A DNA stretch of 64,000 bases from Labrys wisconsinensis (GTDB taxonomy: Bacteria; Pseudomonadota; Alphaproteobacteria; Rhizobiales; Labraceae), in NCBI RefSeq assembly GCF_030814995.1, contig NZ_JAUSVX010000001.1:558001-622000 (forward strand), given 5' to 3'. Position numbers and translations under genes: made by a program. Below the pieces are notes generated by a model. It saw nothing but the letters and a program-made list of their open reading frames with translations. It had not been told where the DNA came from and ran no database searches. Below are positions 36,299 through 45,186 of this stretch, one piece after another. Each line of letters starts with the position of its first letter. The stretch's first letter is position 1.

Positions 36299-37837
36299 AT
36301 GGCAGAGGAAGCGCAGACGCGGCGTGCGCGCGCCGGGCGGGAGGGTCGGCGCGGCGGCCGCCATCCCGGGACGGCGCCGGCCTACATCACCCGCCGGATC
36401 CCGCCCTACGAGATGCTGTCGGAGGAGGCGCTGGTGCTGGTGGAGCAGCAGGCCGACCGCATCCTGGAGGAGGTCGGCTTCGAGATCCGCGGCGACCAGG
36501 AGGCCGTGGGCCTGTTCCGCGCCGCGGGCGCGGCGACCGAGGGCTTCCGCATCCGCCCGCCGCGCGGCCTGGTGCGCTCGATCATCCAGGCCTCCTGCCC
36601 GACGAGCTTCGTGCAGCATGCGCGCAACCCGGCGCGCTCCGTGGTGATCGGCGGCGAGGCCACCGTGTTCGCGCCGGCCTACGGCTCGCCCTTCGTCACC
36701 GACGCCGACCGCGGGCGGCGCTACGGCTCGCTGGAGGATTTCCGCAACCTCGTGAAGCTCGCCTATGCCAGCCCCTGGCTGCACCATTCCGGCGGCACGG
36801 TCTGCGAGCCGGTCGACGTGCCGGTCAACAAGCGCCATCTCGACATGGTGCTGGCGCACATGACCTTGAGCGACAAGGCCTTCATGGGCTCGGTCACGAC
36901 AGCGCCGCGGGCGGCGGATTCGATCGAGATGTGCCGCATCCTGTTCGGCGCCGACTTCGTCGACGCCAACTGCGTCATCCTCGGCAATGTCAACACCAAC
37001 TCGCCGCTGGTGCTGGACGGCGAGGCGAGCCGCGTCATCCGCACCTATGCCCGCGCCAACCAGGCCGCGGTCTGCGTGCCCTTCATCCTCGGCGGCGCCA
37101 TGGGTCCGGTGACCACGGCCGGCGCGCTGGCGCAGTGCTTCGCCGAGGCGATGATGTGCGTGGCGCTGACCCAGCTCGAGCGGCCCGGCGCCCCCGCCAT
37201 CCTCGGCAACTTCCTGTCCTCGATGTCGCTGAAATCCGGCGCGCCGACCTTCGGCACGCCGGAGCCGGCGCTCGGCTACATGGCGATCGGCCAGCTCGCT
37301 CGCCGGCTCGGCGTGCCGCTGCGCTGCGGCGGCAATCTCTGCGCCTCCAAGATCCCGGACGCCCAGGCCGCCTATGAGAGCGCCAACTCGATGTGGCCGG
37401 CCTTCCTGTGCGGCGCCCATTTCATCCTGCACGCCGCCGGCTGGGCCGAGGGGGCGCTCGCCATGTCCTACGAAAAGTTCGTGATGGACGCCGAGCAGTG
37501 CGGCGCCTTCCACACCTTCGCCGCCGGCATACCGATCGACGAGAACGCCTTCGCGCTCGATGCCTTCCACGAGGTCGGCCCCGGCAAGCACTTCCTCGGC
37601 TCGGCCCATACCATGCGCAACTACGAGACCGCCTTCTACGACTTTGAGTTGTCGGACAACAATTCCTACGAGCAATGGTCGGAGGAAGGCTCCAAGGACA
37701 TCGTCCAGCGCGCCAATGCCCGCTGGAAGGCCATGCTCGCGGCCTATGAGCCGCCGCCCCTGGCGCAGGACCGGCTGGAGGCGCTCGAGGACCATGTCGC
37801 GCGCCGCAAGAGCGAGATGCCCGACGCCTGGTATTGA
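36299..37837 (+). CDS. trimethylamine methyltransferase family protein (MttB superfamily, non-pyrrolysine)
   Basis: 512 residues. Matches the MttB superfamily: PAYGSPFVTDADRGRRYG near the N-terminal third, the long TIM-barrel core (VNTNSPLVLDGEAS, PFILGGAMGPVTTAGALAQ) and a C-terminal HFLGSAHTMRNYETAFY. There is no in-frame amber codon, so it is the non-pyrrolysine type; characterised relatives demethylate glycine betaine, proline betaine or carnitine and pass the methyl group to a corrinoid protein. No corrinoid protein or reactivase gene is nearby. A basic 30-residue N-terminal extension precedes the conserved region. GAGGGA lies seven bases before the ATG. Confidence 0.85.
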   Translation: MAEEAQTRRARAGREGRRGGRHPGTAPAYITRRIPPYEMLSEEALVLVEQQADRILEEVGFEIRGDQEAVGLFRAAGAATEGFRIRPPRGLVRSIIQASCPTSFVQHARNPARSVVIGGEATVFAPAYGSPFVTDADRGRRYGSLEDFRNLVKLAYASPWLHHSGGTVCEPVDVPVNKRHLDMVLAHMTLSDKAFMGSVTTAPRAADSIEMCRILFGADFVDANCVILGNVNTNSPLVLDGEASRVIRTYARANQAAVCVPFILGGAMGPVTTAGALAQCFAEAMMCVALTQLERPGAPAILGNFLSSMSLKSGAPTFGTPEPALGYMAIGQLARRLGVPLRCGGNLCASKIPDAQAAYESANSMWPAFLCGAHFILHAAGWAEGALAMSYEKFVMDAEQCGAFHTFAAGIPIDENAFALDAFHEVGPGKHFLGSAHTMRNYETAFYDFELSDNNSYEQWSEEGSKDIVQRANARWKAMLAAYEPPPLAQDRLEALEDHVARRKSEMPDAWY

Positions 37838-37853
37838 GCCGCCGCGCCGCGAC

Positions 37854-38690
37854 TCAGGGCTTCAGCCCGTCCGGCACCGGCGGCGCGGTGTCGAGCAGCA
37901 GGATCGAGACGCGGCGGTTCATCGCCAGCGAGGGATCGTCGGCGATGGCGGGCTGCGAATCGGCCTTGCCGACGACGCCGGCGAAGCGGTCGTCGCCGAC
38001 GCCGGCAGCGGCGAGCGCATCGCGCACCGCCAGGGCCCGCGCCGAGGACAGACGCCAGTGCGACGCGGCGTCGCCGTCCGCATCATTGCCGGAGACGCCG
38101 CTCCAGGCGGTGTGCCCGGTGAGCTCGACGCGGTTGGGCAGGCGCGCCAGCACGGGGGCGATGCGCGCCAGGGTCGACAGCGTGCGGGTGTTCGGGGCGG
38201 AGGAGCCGGCGGCGAACATCGAGCGCCCGTCCTGGTCGACCAGCTCGATCGACAGGCCCTTCGGCGTCTCCTCGATCCGGACATTGTTGACGAGATCGGT
38301 GAAGTCGGGGCTCGACTGCAGCGCCTGGCGGATCGAGGCGGCGGCGCTGGCCCGGCGCTGCTCGGTGGCGGGATCGACATCCCCTTCCACCTTCACGTCG
38401 CGCACCCGCGGCGCGGGATGGTCGGTCGCCTGGGAGATGTCGACATTGTCGACATGCTTCATGTTCGGGCGCGTCGGGATGCCGTCGATCTCGACCACGC
38501 CGGCGAAGCGGCTCTCCTTCAGCGTGCCGAAGGCCTGGGCCATGGAGCCGGCCACCATCTGCAGCTTCTTCTGGTCCATGGTGGAATAGGCCGTGAGCAT
38601 CACGAAGAAGCTCATCAGGAGGCCCATCAGGTCGGCGAACGTGACGAACCAGCCATGGCCGCCGGCATGTCCCTTCTTCTTCCTGGACAT
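37854..38690 (-). CDS. motB: MotB-like stator protein with OmpA peptidoglycan-binding domain
   Basis: 278 residues. One N-terminal membrane helix carries the essential ion-binding Asp in FADLMGLLMSFFVML, followed by a plug/linker and an OmpA-type domain (VELTGHTAWSGV...RRVSILLLD) that anchors to peptidoglycan. Together with the preceding gene's product it forms an ion-driven stator. A basic start MSRKKKGHAGGHGWFVTFAD is typical of MotB/PomB. It begins five bases after the MotA-like stop. No other flagellar gene is in the window. Confidence 0.88.
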   Translation of the reverse strand: MSRKKKGHAGGHGWFVTFADLMGLLMSFFVMLTAYSTMDQKKLQMVAGSMAQAFGTLKESRFAGVVEIDGIPTRPNMKHVDNVDISQATDHPAPRVRDVKVEGDVDPATEQRRASAAASIRQALQSSPDFTDLVNNVRIEETPKGLSIELVDQDGRSMFAAGSSAPNTRTLSTLARIAPVLARLPNRVELTGHTAWSGVSGNDADGDAASHWRLSSARALAVRDALAAAGVGDDRFAGVVGKADSQPAIADDPSLAMNRRVSILLLDTAPPVPDGLKP

Positions 38691-38695
38691 GCCCG

Positions 38696-39457
38696 TCAGG
38701 CCACCGCTTCGTGGCGGGAATGCTCGGGCAGATAGGCCATCAGCAGCTCGCGCACCAGGGTCGGGCTCTTGGATTCGCGGATCGCCAGCACGCCGTCGAT
38801 GATCAGGGTCGAGTTGATCTCCAGGTCCTCGGCCTTGAGGCTGACCTTGTCGGCGATCGGCATGCAGACCAGGTTGGCCAGCACCGCGCCGTAGAGGGTG
38901 GCGAGCAGCGCCGTCGCCATGAACGGGCCGAGCTTGGAGGGATCGTCCATGTTGGCGAACATCTGCACCATGCCGACCAGGGTGCCGACCATGCCGAAGG
39001 CGGGAGCGCAGTCGCCGATGGCGCGATAGACCTTCTGCGCCTCGTCGAGCCGGAACAGGGTGTTGTCGCGGTCGCGCTCGAGGGTGTCGCGCATGAAGTC
39101 ACGGTCGTAGCCGTCGGCGATCATGCGCATGCCCTTGGCCAGGAACTCGTCCTCGATGGTCTCGTTCTCCAGGGCGATCGGGCCGCTCTTGCGCACGATC
39201 TCGGCCAGGCGCGTGATCTCGTCGACCACCTCGCGCTTCGACAGGCGCCGCGTGGTGAAGGCGTATTTCATCGCCAGCGGCAGGCCGTGCATGATGGTGG
39301 AGAAGGGAAAGCGGATCATCGTCGCAGCGGTGGCGCCGCCGAAGATGACGATGCCGGCGTGCTCGGAGATGAACATCATCAGCCCGCCGCCGTCCATCAT
39401 CAGGAAGATGAAGACACCGAAGCCGAAGACGAGGCCGATCCCGGTCGCAATGTCCAT
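38696..39457 (-). CDS. motA: MotA/PomA-like stator protein
   Basis: 253 residues, four membrane helices, PomA-type length. Recognisable parts are IFGGATAATMIRFPF, the cytoplasmic loop with YDRDFMRDTLERDRD charged residues that interact with FliG in flagellar motors, and the TM3-TM4 block APAFGMVGTLVGMVQMFANM plus ATLYGAVLANLVCMPIADK. It pairs with the MotB-like protein next door to form a proton or sodium channel. The ATG at 39457 gives the family-like MDIATGIGLVFGFG start; a very long upstream open frame is chance. Confidence 0.9.
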   Translation of the reverse strand: MDIATGIGLVFGFGVFIFLMMDGGGLMMFISEHAGIVIFGGATAATMIRFPFSTIMHGLPLAMKYAFTTRRLSKREVVDEITRLAEIVRKSGPIALENETIEDEFLAKGMRMIADGYDRDFMRDTLERDRDNTLFRLDEAQKVYRAIGDCAPAFGMVGTLVGMVQMFANMDDPSKLGPFMATALLATLYGAVLANLVCMPIADKVSLKAEDLEINSTLIIDGVLAIRESKSPTLVRELLMAYLPEHSRHEAVA

Positions 39458-39664
39458 CTGTCGATCCCAACGCAGCACGCGGCGCGAAGCGGCCTGGCGG
39501 CCGTCCAACCCGCCGGCATCTTGGGCCGGGAAGGTGAGCGCCGCGTTAACGTTAGCGAAGTTGCAACGCCTGCCGCAGAGGCGGGGGGTGTGCGCCCGCG
39601 GCACGTTGCGCCCGCCGCCGCTTCGCGCTAAAGCCCGAGGAGACCAAGCCTGCCGGGGACGCCA

Positions 39665-39952
39665 ATGGCCGAAGACACCCACAGCGTGACGACCGCCGCC
39701 GACTTTGCCGATCATGAGCGAACCTATGAAGGTTTCCTGCGCTTCAGCGCGGTCGGCCTCGTCTGGGTGCTGTGCATCGTCGTGACGCTCGCCATCGGCG
39801 GCACCACCCATCGCTGGGCCCTCGGCGGCTTCTGGCTGGCGGTCGCCACCATCGCCTCGGTGCTGGGCCTGGCCATCAAGGGTCTCGACTGGAAGCCCGG
39901 CGCGGTGATCCTCGTCGTGATGCTCGCGACGCTCCTGATGGTGACGCACTGA
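39665..39952 (+). CDS. aa3-type cytochrome c oxidase subunit IV
   Basis: 95 residues. A hydrophilic N-terminus with FADHERTYEGFLRF (the bacterial aa3 oxidase subunit IV signature) is followed by two to three hydrophobic segments (VGLVWVLCIVVTLAIG; GGFWLAVATIASVLGLAI; PGAVILVVMLATLLMV). The subunit wraps the oxidase core; its precise role is unclear. In many rhizobia this gene sits just upstream of the transhydrogenase operon, as here, away from the other oxidase genes. Confidence 0.85.
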   Translation: MAEDTHSVTTAADFADHERTYEGFLRFSAVGLVWVLCIVVTLAIGGTTHRWALGGFWLAVATIASVLGLAIKGLDWKPGAVILVVMLATLLMVTH

Positions 39953-40127
39953 GCCCAGCCCGGCGCCTGCCGCGACCGTTCGACGGACCCGGCGGGCGCT
40001 GACCGCCGGTCCGGCGGGGACGGCCGCCGCGACGGAACCGGGCGCGCTCGCCCGGCCGGCGCGGTTCGCCGGGAGGCTCCGGTCGGGTCCGCGCCGCGCG
40101 CGGCAAGAAGCGGGCCGGCAGACTTCG

Positions 40128-40190
40128 CCGGCCGGACGGGAGTGAAAGCGGCGTCCGCCGGGCGGACCGGCAGGTCCGGAGTCCGGCCGG
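40128..40190. promoter_or_regulatory. nested inverted repeats in the pntAA upstream region
   Basis: CCGGCCGGAC (40128-40137) pairs with GTCCGGCCGG (40181-40190), and inside them GTCCGCC/GGCGGAC (40153-40159/40161-40167) forms a second stem. The arrangement lies 38 bases before the pntAA ATG in a 276-bp gap. It could be a structured leader or simply GC-rich chance pairing; no T run and no known riboswitch consensus was recognised. Confidence 0.35.
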
Positions 40191-40228
40191 GAGCGGAGGC
40201 TGCCGCGCAATTGCGGAGACGAGATCCC

Positions 40229-41359
40229 ATGCGTATCGCCATAGCCGCCGAGACCGGTGCGGACGAGAGCCGTGTCGCGGCGACGCCGGAGACCGTGAAG
40301 AAGCTGATCGGCCTCGGCGCCAGCGTCGCGGTCGCCCCGGGCGCCGGGATCGGCTCGGGCATCCCCGATGCGGAGTACGAGGCGGCGGGGGCGACGATCG
40401 GCGCCGACGGCGTGTCCGGCGCGGATGTGGTGCTGAAGGTGCGCCGGCCTGCCGCGGCCGAGCTCGCCGGCATCAAGCCCGGCGCGATCGTCATCGCCAT
40501 CATGGATCCCTATGGCCACGAGGCGGAGCTCGGGGAGCTCGCCCGGGCCGGCGTCAGCGCCTTCGCCATGGAGCTGATGCCGCGCATCACCCGCGCCCAG
40601 GTGATGGACGTCCTGTCCTCCCAGGCCAATCTCGCCGGCTACCGCGCCGTGATCGACGCCGCCGCCGAGTTCGGCCGCGCCCTGCCGATGATGATGACCG
40701 CGGCCGGCACCGTGCCCGCCGCCAAGCTGTTCGTGATGGGCGCCGGCGTCGCCGGCCTGCAGGCGATCGCCACGGGCCGGCGCCTCGGCGCCATCGTCAC
40801 CGCCACCGATGTGCGCCCGGCCGCCAAGGAGCAGGTCGCCTCGCTCGGCGCCAAGTTCGTCGCGGTGGAGGACGAGGAGTTCAAGCAGGCCGAGACCGCC
40901 GCCGGCTATGCCAAGCCGATGTCGGCGGAGTACCAGGCCAAGCAGGCGGCGCTGGTCGCCGAGCACATCAGGAAGCAGGACATCGTCGTCACCACGGCGC
41001 TGATCCCCGGCCGCCCGGCACCGCGGCTGATCTCCGCCGCCATGGTGGCGAGCATGCGGCCGGGCTCGGTCATCGTCGATCTCGCGGTCGAGCGCGGCGG
41101 CAATGTCGAGGGCGCCGTGCCCGGCGAGACCGTCACCACCCCCGAGGGCGTCAAGATCGTCGGCCATCTCAACGTGGCCGGCCGCATCGCCGCCTCGGCC
41201 TCCGGCCTCTATGCCCGCAACCTGCTCGCCTTCCTGGAGACGCTGATCGACAAGAAGGACAAGGTCCTCAAGCCGAACTGGGACGACGAGCTGGTCAAGG
41301 CGACGCTGCTCACCCGCGACGGCGCCGTCGTCCATCCGAACTTCCAGCCCAAGTCCTGA
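40229..41359 (+). CDS. pntAA: NAD(P) transhydrogenase subunit alpha part 1 (NAD-binding domain I)
   Basis: 376 residues, the soluble domain I of the three-subunit transhydrogenase found in alphaproteobacteria. It binds NAD(H) through [18 protein letters not shown] and shows the alanine-dehydrogenase-like N-terminus [22 protein letters not shown]. The complex couples proton entry to hydride transfer from NADH to NADP+. The ATG at 40229 is preceded by GGAG; the frame upstream is open but unrelated. pntAB and pntB follow directly. Confidence 0.95.
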   Translation: MRIAIAAETGADESRVAATPETVKKLIGLGASVAVAPGAGIGSGIPDAEYEAAGATIGADGVSGADVVLKVRRPAAAELAGIKPGAIVIAIMDPYGHEAELGELARAGVSAFAMELMPRITRAQVMDVLSSQANLAGYRAVIDAAAEFGRALPMMMTAAGTVPAAKLFVMGAGVAGLQAIATGRRLGAIVTATDVRPAAKEQVASLGAKFVAVEDEEFKQAETAAGYAKPMSAEYQAKQAALVAEHIRKQDIVVTTALIPGRPAPRLISAAMVASMRPGSVIVDLAVERGGNVEGAVPGETVTTPEGVKIVGHLNVAGRIAASASGLYARNLLAFLETLIDKKDKVLKPNWDDELVKATLLTRDGAVVHPNFQPKS

Positions 41360-41430
41360 GCGAGGGCGGCGCGAGCCGCCTGCCATTCGTCTTCCGCGGC
41401 GCAAGGCCGCCACCACACCGGGGCCCGATC

Positions 41431-41901
41431 ATGGCGGATACTCCTGAGCAACTCCTGCAGCATGCCCGAGACGCCGCCGACATGGCTCGCCAGGCTGCTG
41501 ACGCCGCGCAAGCCTATGCCGACCAGATCGCGAGCACGGCCGGCGCCGCGGCCCATGCGGCGACAGGCGGGGCGATCGATCCCTTCGTCTTCCGCTTCGC
41601 CATCTTCGTGCTGGCGATCTTCGTGGGCTACTACGTCGTCTGGTCGGTGACGCCGGCGCTGCACACGCCGCTGATGTCGGTGACCAACGCCATCTCCTCG
41701 GTGATCGTGGTCGGCGCCCTGCTCTCGGTCGGCGTGGCGCTGGGCGACACCTTCGAGTCCGGCCCGCTCTGGGCCCGGGGGCTCGGCTTCCTCGCCCTGA
41801 TCCTGGCTTCGATCAACATCTTCGGCGGCTTCCTCGTCACCCAGCGCATGCTGGCGATGTACAAGCCCAAGGACGGCGCCGCGCCGGCCAGGAAGCACTA
41901 G
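41431..41901 (+). CDS. pntAB: NAD(P) transhydrogenase subunit alpha part 2 (membrane)
   Basis: 156 residues. A hydrophilic Ala-rich amphipathic N-terminus of about 50 residues, somewhat longer than usual, precedes the membrane domain IIa: [20 protein letters not shown], then [20 protein letters not shown], which is the conserved proton-channel helix pair of this subunit. It lies between pntAA and pntB, six bases before the latter. Confidence 0.93.
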   Translation: MADTPEQLLQHARDAADMARQAADAAQAYADQIASTAGAAAHAATGGAIDPFVFRFAIFVLAIFVGYYVVWSVTPALHTPLMSVTNAISSVIVVGALLSVGVALGDTFESGPLWARGLGFLALILASINIFGGFLVTQRMLAMYKPKDGAAPARKH

Positions 41902-41907
41902 GGGCGG

Positions 41908-43308
41908 ATGATGTCGGTCAACCTCGTCCAGGTCCTCTATCTCGCCGCCGGCGTGCTGTTCATCCAGGCCCTGCGCGGCCTGTCCTCGCCGGCGACCTCC
42001 CGGCGCGGCAACACGCTCGGCATGATCGGCATGGCGCTGGCGATCGTCACCACGCTCGCCGTCGCCCCGCCCTCCGGCATCTCCGGCTGGGTCATGGTGG
42101 TGCTGGGGCTGGCCATCGGCGGCGGCATCGGCGCGGTGATCGCCCGGCGCGTGGCCATGACGGCCATGCCCCAGCTCGTCGCCGCCTTCCATTCCGGCGT
42201 CGGCCTGGCGGCGGTGTTCGTCGCCGCCGGCGCGCTCTATGCGCCGCAGGCCTTCGGCATCGGCGCCCCCGGCGCCATCCACGGCGCCTCGCTGGTGGAG
42301 ATGTCGCTGGGAGTGGCCATCGGCGCCATCACCTTCACCGGCTCGGTGATCGCCTTCGCCAAGCTCAACGGCAACATGTCGGGCAAGCCGATCATGCTGC
42401 CGGGCCGGCACCTCATCAACATCGCCCTGGCGGTGCTGCTGGTGGCGCTGATCGTCGCCTTCGTCATGACCGAGGCGCATGTGCTGTTCTGGCTGATCGT
42501 GCTGGTCTCGCTGGTGCTGGGCGGGCTGATCATCATCCCGATCGGCGGCGCCGACATGCCGGTGGTCGTGTCGATGCTCAACTCCTATTCCGGCTGGGCG
42601 GCGGCGGGCATCGGCTTCACCCTCGGCAACCTCGCCCTGATCATCACCGGCGCGCTGGTCGGCTCCTCCGGTGCCATCCTCAGCTACATCATGTGCAAGG
42701 CGATGAACCGCTCGTTCATCTCCGTCATCCTCGGCGGCTTCGGCGGGGAGAGCGCGGCGGCCGGCGGCGGCGCGGTGGAGACGCGGCCGGTCAAGCAGGG
42801 CTCGGCGGACGATGCCGCCTTCATCATGAAGAACGCCTCCAAGGTCATCATCGTGCCGGGCTACGGCATGGCGGTGGCCCAGGCCCAGCACGCCCTGCGC
42901 GAGATGGGCGACCGCCTCAAGGCCGAGGGCGTCGACGTGCGCTACGCCATCCACCCCGTGGCCGGCCGCATGCCCGGGCACATGAACGTGCTGCTGGCCG
43001 AAGCCAACGTGCCCTATGACGAGGTGTTCGAGCTCGAAGACATCAACGCCGAGTTCGGCCAGGCCGACGTCGCCTTCGTCATCGGCGCCAACGACGTCAC
43101 CAATCCCGCCGCCAAGACCGATCCGGCCTCGCCGATCTTCGGCATGCCGATCCTCGACGTGGAGAAGGCCAAGACCGTGCTGTTCATCAAGCGCGGCATG
43201 GGCTCGGGCTATGCGGGCGTGGAGAACGAGCTGTTCTTCAAGGACAACACCATGATGCTCTTCGGCGACGCCAAGAAGATGGTAGAAGAGATTCTCAAAT
43301 CGCTATGA
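41908..43308 (+). CDS. pntB: NAD(P) transhydrogenase subunit beta
   Basis: 466 residues. About nine membrane helices (domain IIb) with MTAMPQLVAAFHSGVGLAAV and the His/Asn channel residues, then NADP-binding domain III with VPGYGMAVAQAQHALREMG, HPVAGRMPGHMNVLLAEANV and GANDVTNPAAKTDPASPIFG. It binds NADP(H) and forms most of the proton path. Two adjacent ATGs mark the start; the first is used here. Last gene of the pnt operon. Confidence 0.97.
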   Translation: MMSVNLVQVLYLAAGVLFIQALRGLSSPATSRRGNTLGMIGMALAIVTTLAVAPPSGISGWVMVVLGLAIGGGIGAVIARRVAMTAMPQLVAAFHSGVGLAAVFVAAGALYAPQAFGIGAPGAIHGASLVEMSLGVAIGAITFTGSVIAFAKLNGNMSGKPIMLPGRHLINIALAVLLVALIVAFVMTEAHVLFWLIVLVSLVLGGLIIIPIGGADMPVVVSMLNSYSGWAAAGIGFTLGNLALIITGALVGSSGAILSYIMCKAMNRSFISVILGGFGGESAAAGGGAVETRPVKQGSADDAAFIMKNASKVIIVPGYGMAVAQAQHALREMGDRLKAEGVDVRYAIHPVAGRMPGHMNVLLAEANVPYDEVFELEDINAEFGQADVAFVIGANDVTNPAAKTDPASPIFGMPILDVEKAKTVLFIKRGMGSGYAGVENELFFKDNTMMLFGDAKKMVEEILKSL

Positions 43309-43360
43309 CGGCCGGCGGCCGCGCGGGCGAGCGAGGCATGGACGGTCCTGGGATGGGTGG

Positions 43361-44314
43361 ATGGGCGAACTGATCCTGCTCGGCGATATCGGCGGCACCA
43401 ACAGCCGTTTCGCCCTGGTCGAGCGCGGCGCAACCGCGCCGCGTGCCGTGCGCCACTACAAGAACGCCGACTTTCCCTCCTTCCAGGCGGCGATCGAGGC
43501 CTATGTCGCCGATGTCGGCGAACGGCCGCAGGCCGGCGTCGTCGCCATTGCCGGCCCGGTGGCCGGCGAGACCGTCGGCCCGACCAACATGGCGCGCTTC
43601 CGCTTCCGCCCGCCCGAGCTGACCGCGGCGCTCGGCTTCTCGCGTCTCGACGTCATCAACGATTTCGAGGCGGTGGCGCGCGCCCTGCCCCACCTCGCCC
43701 GCGAGGAGCTGCAGGTGATCGGCGGCGTCGAGGCCGGCGCGCCGGGCGGCAATGTCGCCGTGCTCGGCCCCGGCACGGGCCTCGGCGTCGGCGCGCTGGT
43801 GCGCGGCGGCGGGCGCTGGACCGCGGTGCCCTCCGAAGGCGGCCATGCCGAGATCGGCGCCCCGGACGGCGACTGGGCCAGGGCGCACGAGATCATCCGC
43901 CGGCGCGTCGGCCGCGTGTCCGGCGAGCACGTGCTGTCGGGCCCTGGCCTCGAGCGCATCGATGCCGCCCTGCGCGAGCTCGCGGGCGACGCCAGGCGCC
44001 TCGAGGCCGCCGAGATCGGCCCGCTGGCCCTCTCCGGCTCGGACCCGGTCGCGCGGGAGGCAGCCGACCTCTTCCTCGACTACCTCGCCCGCTTCTCCGG
44101 CGACGTGGCGCTGATGTTCGCGGCCAAGGGCGGCATCTTCCTCTATGGCGGCGTGGTGCAGAAATTGTCGCCGCTGATCGACCCCGCCCGCTTCCGCGCC
44201 GCCTTCGAGGCCAAGAGCCCGCTGGAGCCGTTCCTGCGCCCGATCCCGGTGCATCTCATCACCAGCCCGACGCCGGGCCTGGCCGGCTGCGCCGCGGCGG
44301 CGGCGGACTGGTAG
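43361..44314 (+). CDS. glk: glucokinase (ROK-independent Glk family)
   Basis: 317 residues. Matches the proteobacterial Glk family: ILLGDIGGTNSRFALVE is the phosphate-binding loop, VINDFEAVARALP holds the catalytic Asp, and GPGTGLGVGALV and SEGGHAEIGAPDGDW follow. It phosphorylates glucose to glucose-6-phosphate for the Entner-Doudoroff or pentose phosphate route. It lies 52 bp after pntB and may share its transcript. It ends convergently with nadC, six bases apart. Confidence 0.93.
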   Translation: MGELILLGDIGGTNSRFALVERGATAPRAVRHYKNADFPSFQAAIEAYVADVGERPQAGVVAIAGPVAGETVGPTNMARFRFRPPELTAALGFSRLDVINDFEAVARALPHLAREELQVIGGVEAGAPGGNVAVLGPGTGLGVGALVRGGGRWTAVPSEGGHAEIGAPDGDWARAHEIIRRRVGRVSGEHVLSGPGLERIDAALRELAGDARRLEAAEIGPLALSGSDPVAREAADLFLDYLARFSGDVALMFAAKGGIFLYGGVVQKLSPLIDPARFRAAFEAKSPLEPFLRPIPVHLITSPTPGLAGCAAAAADW

Positions 44315-44320
44315 GCGCCG

Positions 44321-45172
44321 TCAGGCCCGGAAGTCGAGCCCGATATCGAGCACCGGGGCGCTGTGGGTCAGCCAGCCCACCGAGATCAGGTCGACCCCGG
44401 CGGCGGCGATGGCCGGCGCCGTCGCCGGCGTGACCCGGCCGGAGGCTTCGGTGACGGCGCGGCCGCCGACCATCGCCACCGCCTGGCGCAGCTCATCCGG
44501 CGTCATGTTGTCGAGCAGCACCGCATCGACGCCGAGGCCGAGCGCCTCCTCGAGCTGGGCGAGGGTGTCGACCTCCAGCTCGATCTTGACCATGTGGCCG
44601 ACGCCGGCCCGCGCCCGCTCCACCGCCGGACGGATGCCGCCGGCGATGGCGACATGGTTGTCCTTGATCAGCACGGCATCGTCGAGCCCGAAGCGGTGAT
44701 TGCCGCCGCCGCCGGCCCGCACCGCATATTTCTCGATTCCCCGCAGGCCCGGCGTGGTCTTGCGGGTGCAGACGATCTGCGCCTTGTGGCCGCGCACCGC
44801 GGCGACGAGGCCCGCCGTGGCGGTCGCGACACCGCTGAGCCGGCAAAGAAAATTCAGCGCCGTGCGCTCGGCGGTGAGCAGCCCGCGCGCCGGCCCCTCG
44901 GCCACGGCGATCATCGTGCCCGGGGAGACCTCCGCCCCGTCCGGGCGTTCGACGGTGACGGTGATCGCCGGATCGATCAGGCGGAAGGCCAGGGCCGCGA
45001 GGTCGAGCCCGGCGACGACGCCGGGCTGGCGCGCGGCCAGCACGGTGGTCGCCCGGTGCCCGGCCGGGACGATGGCGTCGGTGGTGAGGTCGCCGGCCCG
45101 GCCGAGATCCTCCAGGAGGGCGGCCCGCACCAGCGGTTCGATCATGATCGTGGCAAGCGGCGTCAGCGGCAT
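44321..45172 (-). CDS. nadC: nicotinate-nucleotide pyrophosphorylase (carboxylating)
   Basis: 283 residues. NadC converts quinolinate and PRPP to nicotinate mononucleotide. Motifs: ALLEDLGRAGDLTTDAIVP, ALNFLCRLSGVATAT, CTRKTTPGLRGIEKYAV, and GGGNHRFGLDDAVLIKDNH. It is the third gene of nadA-nadB-nadC, starting 14 bases after nadB. Start at MPLTPLATIMIEPLV; the frame upstream lies antisense-shifted within nadB and is rejected. Confidence 0.97.
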   Translation of the reverse strand: MPLTPLATIMIEPLVRAALLEDLGRAGDLTTDAIVPAGHRATTVLAARQPGVVAGLDLAALAFRLIDPAITVTVERPDGAEVSPGTMIAVAEGPARGLLTAERTALNFLCRLSGVATATAGLVAAVRGHKAQIVCTRKTTPGLRGIEKYAVRAGGGGNHRFGLDDAVLIKDNHVAIAGGIRPAVERARAGVGHMVKIELEVDTLAQLEEALGLGVDAVLLDNMTPDELRQAVAMVGGRAVTEASGRVTPATAPAIAAAGVDLISVGWLTHSAPVLDIGLDFRA

Positions 45173-45186
45173 GGGTTGGTCCTCCT

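Noticed and set aside
35983-36300. Minus-strand 105-codon frame containing GGNRIRTR
   Set aside because: This peptide is the well-known false reading across tRNA-like 3' ends; no other support.
39953-40228. Gene between the oxidase subunit IV and pntAA
   Set aside because: GC-rich frames without ribosome site, codon pattern or family; treated as leader.
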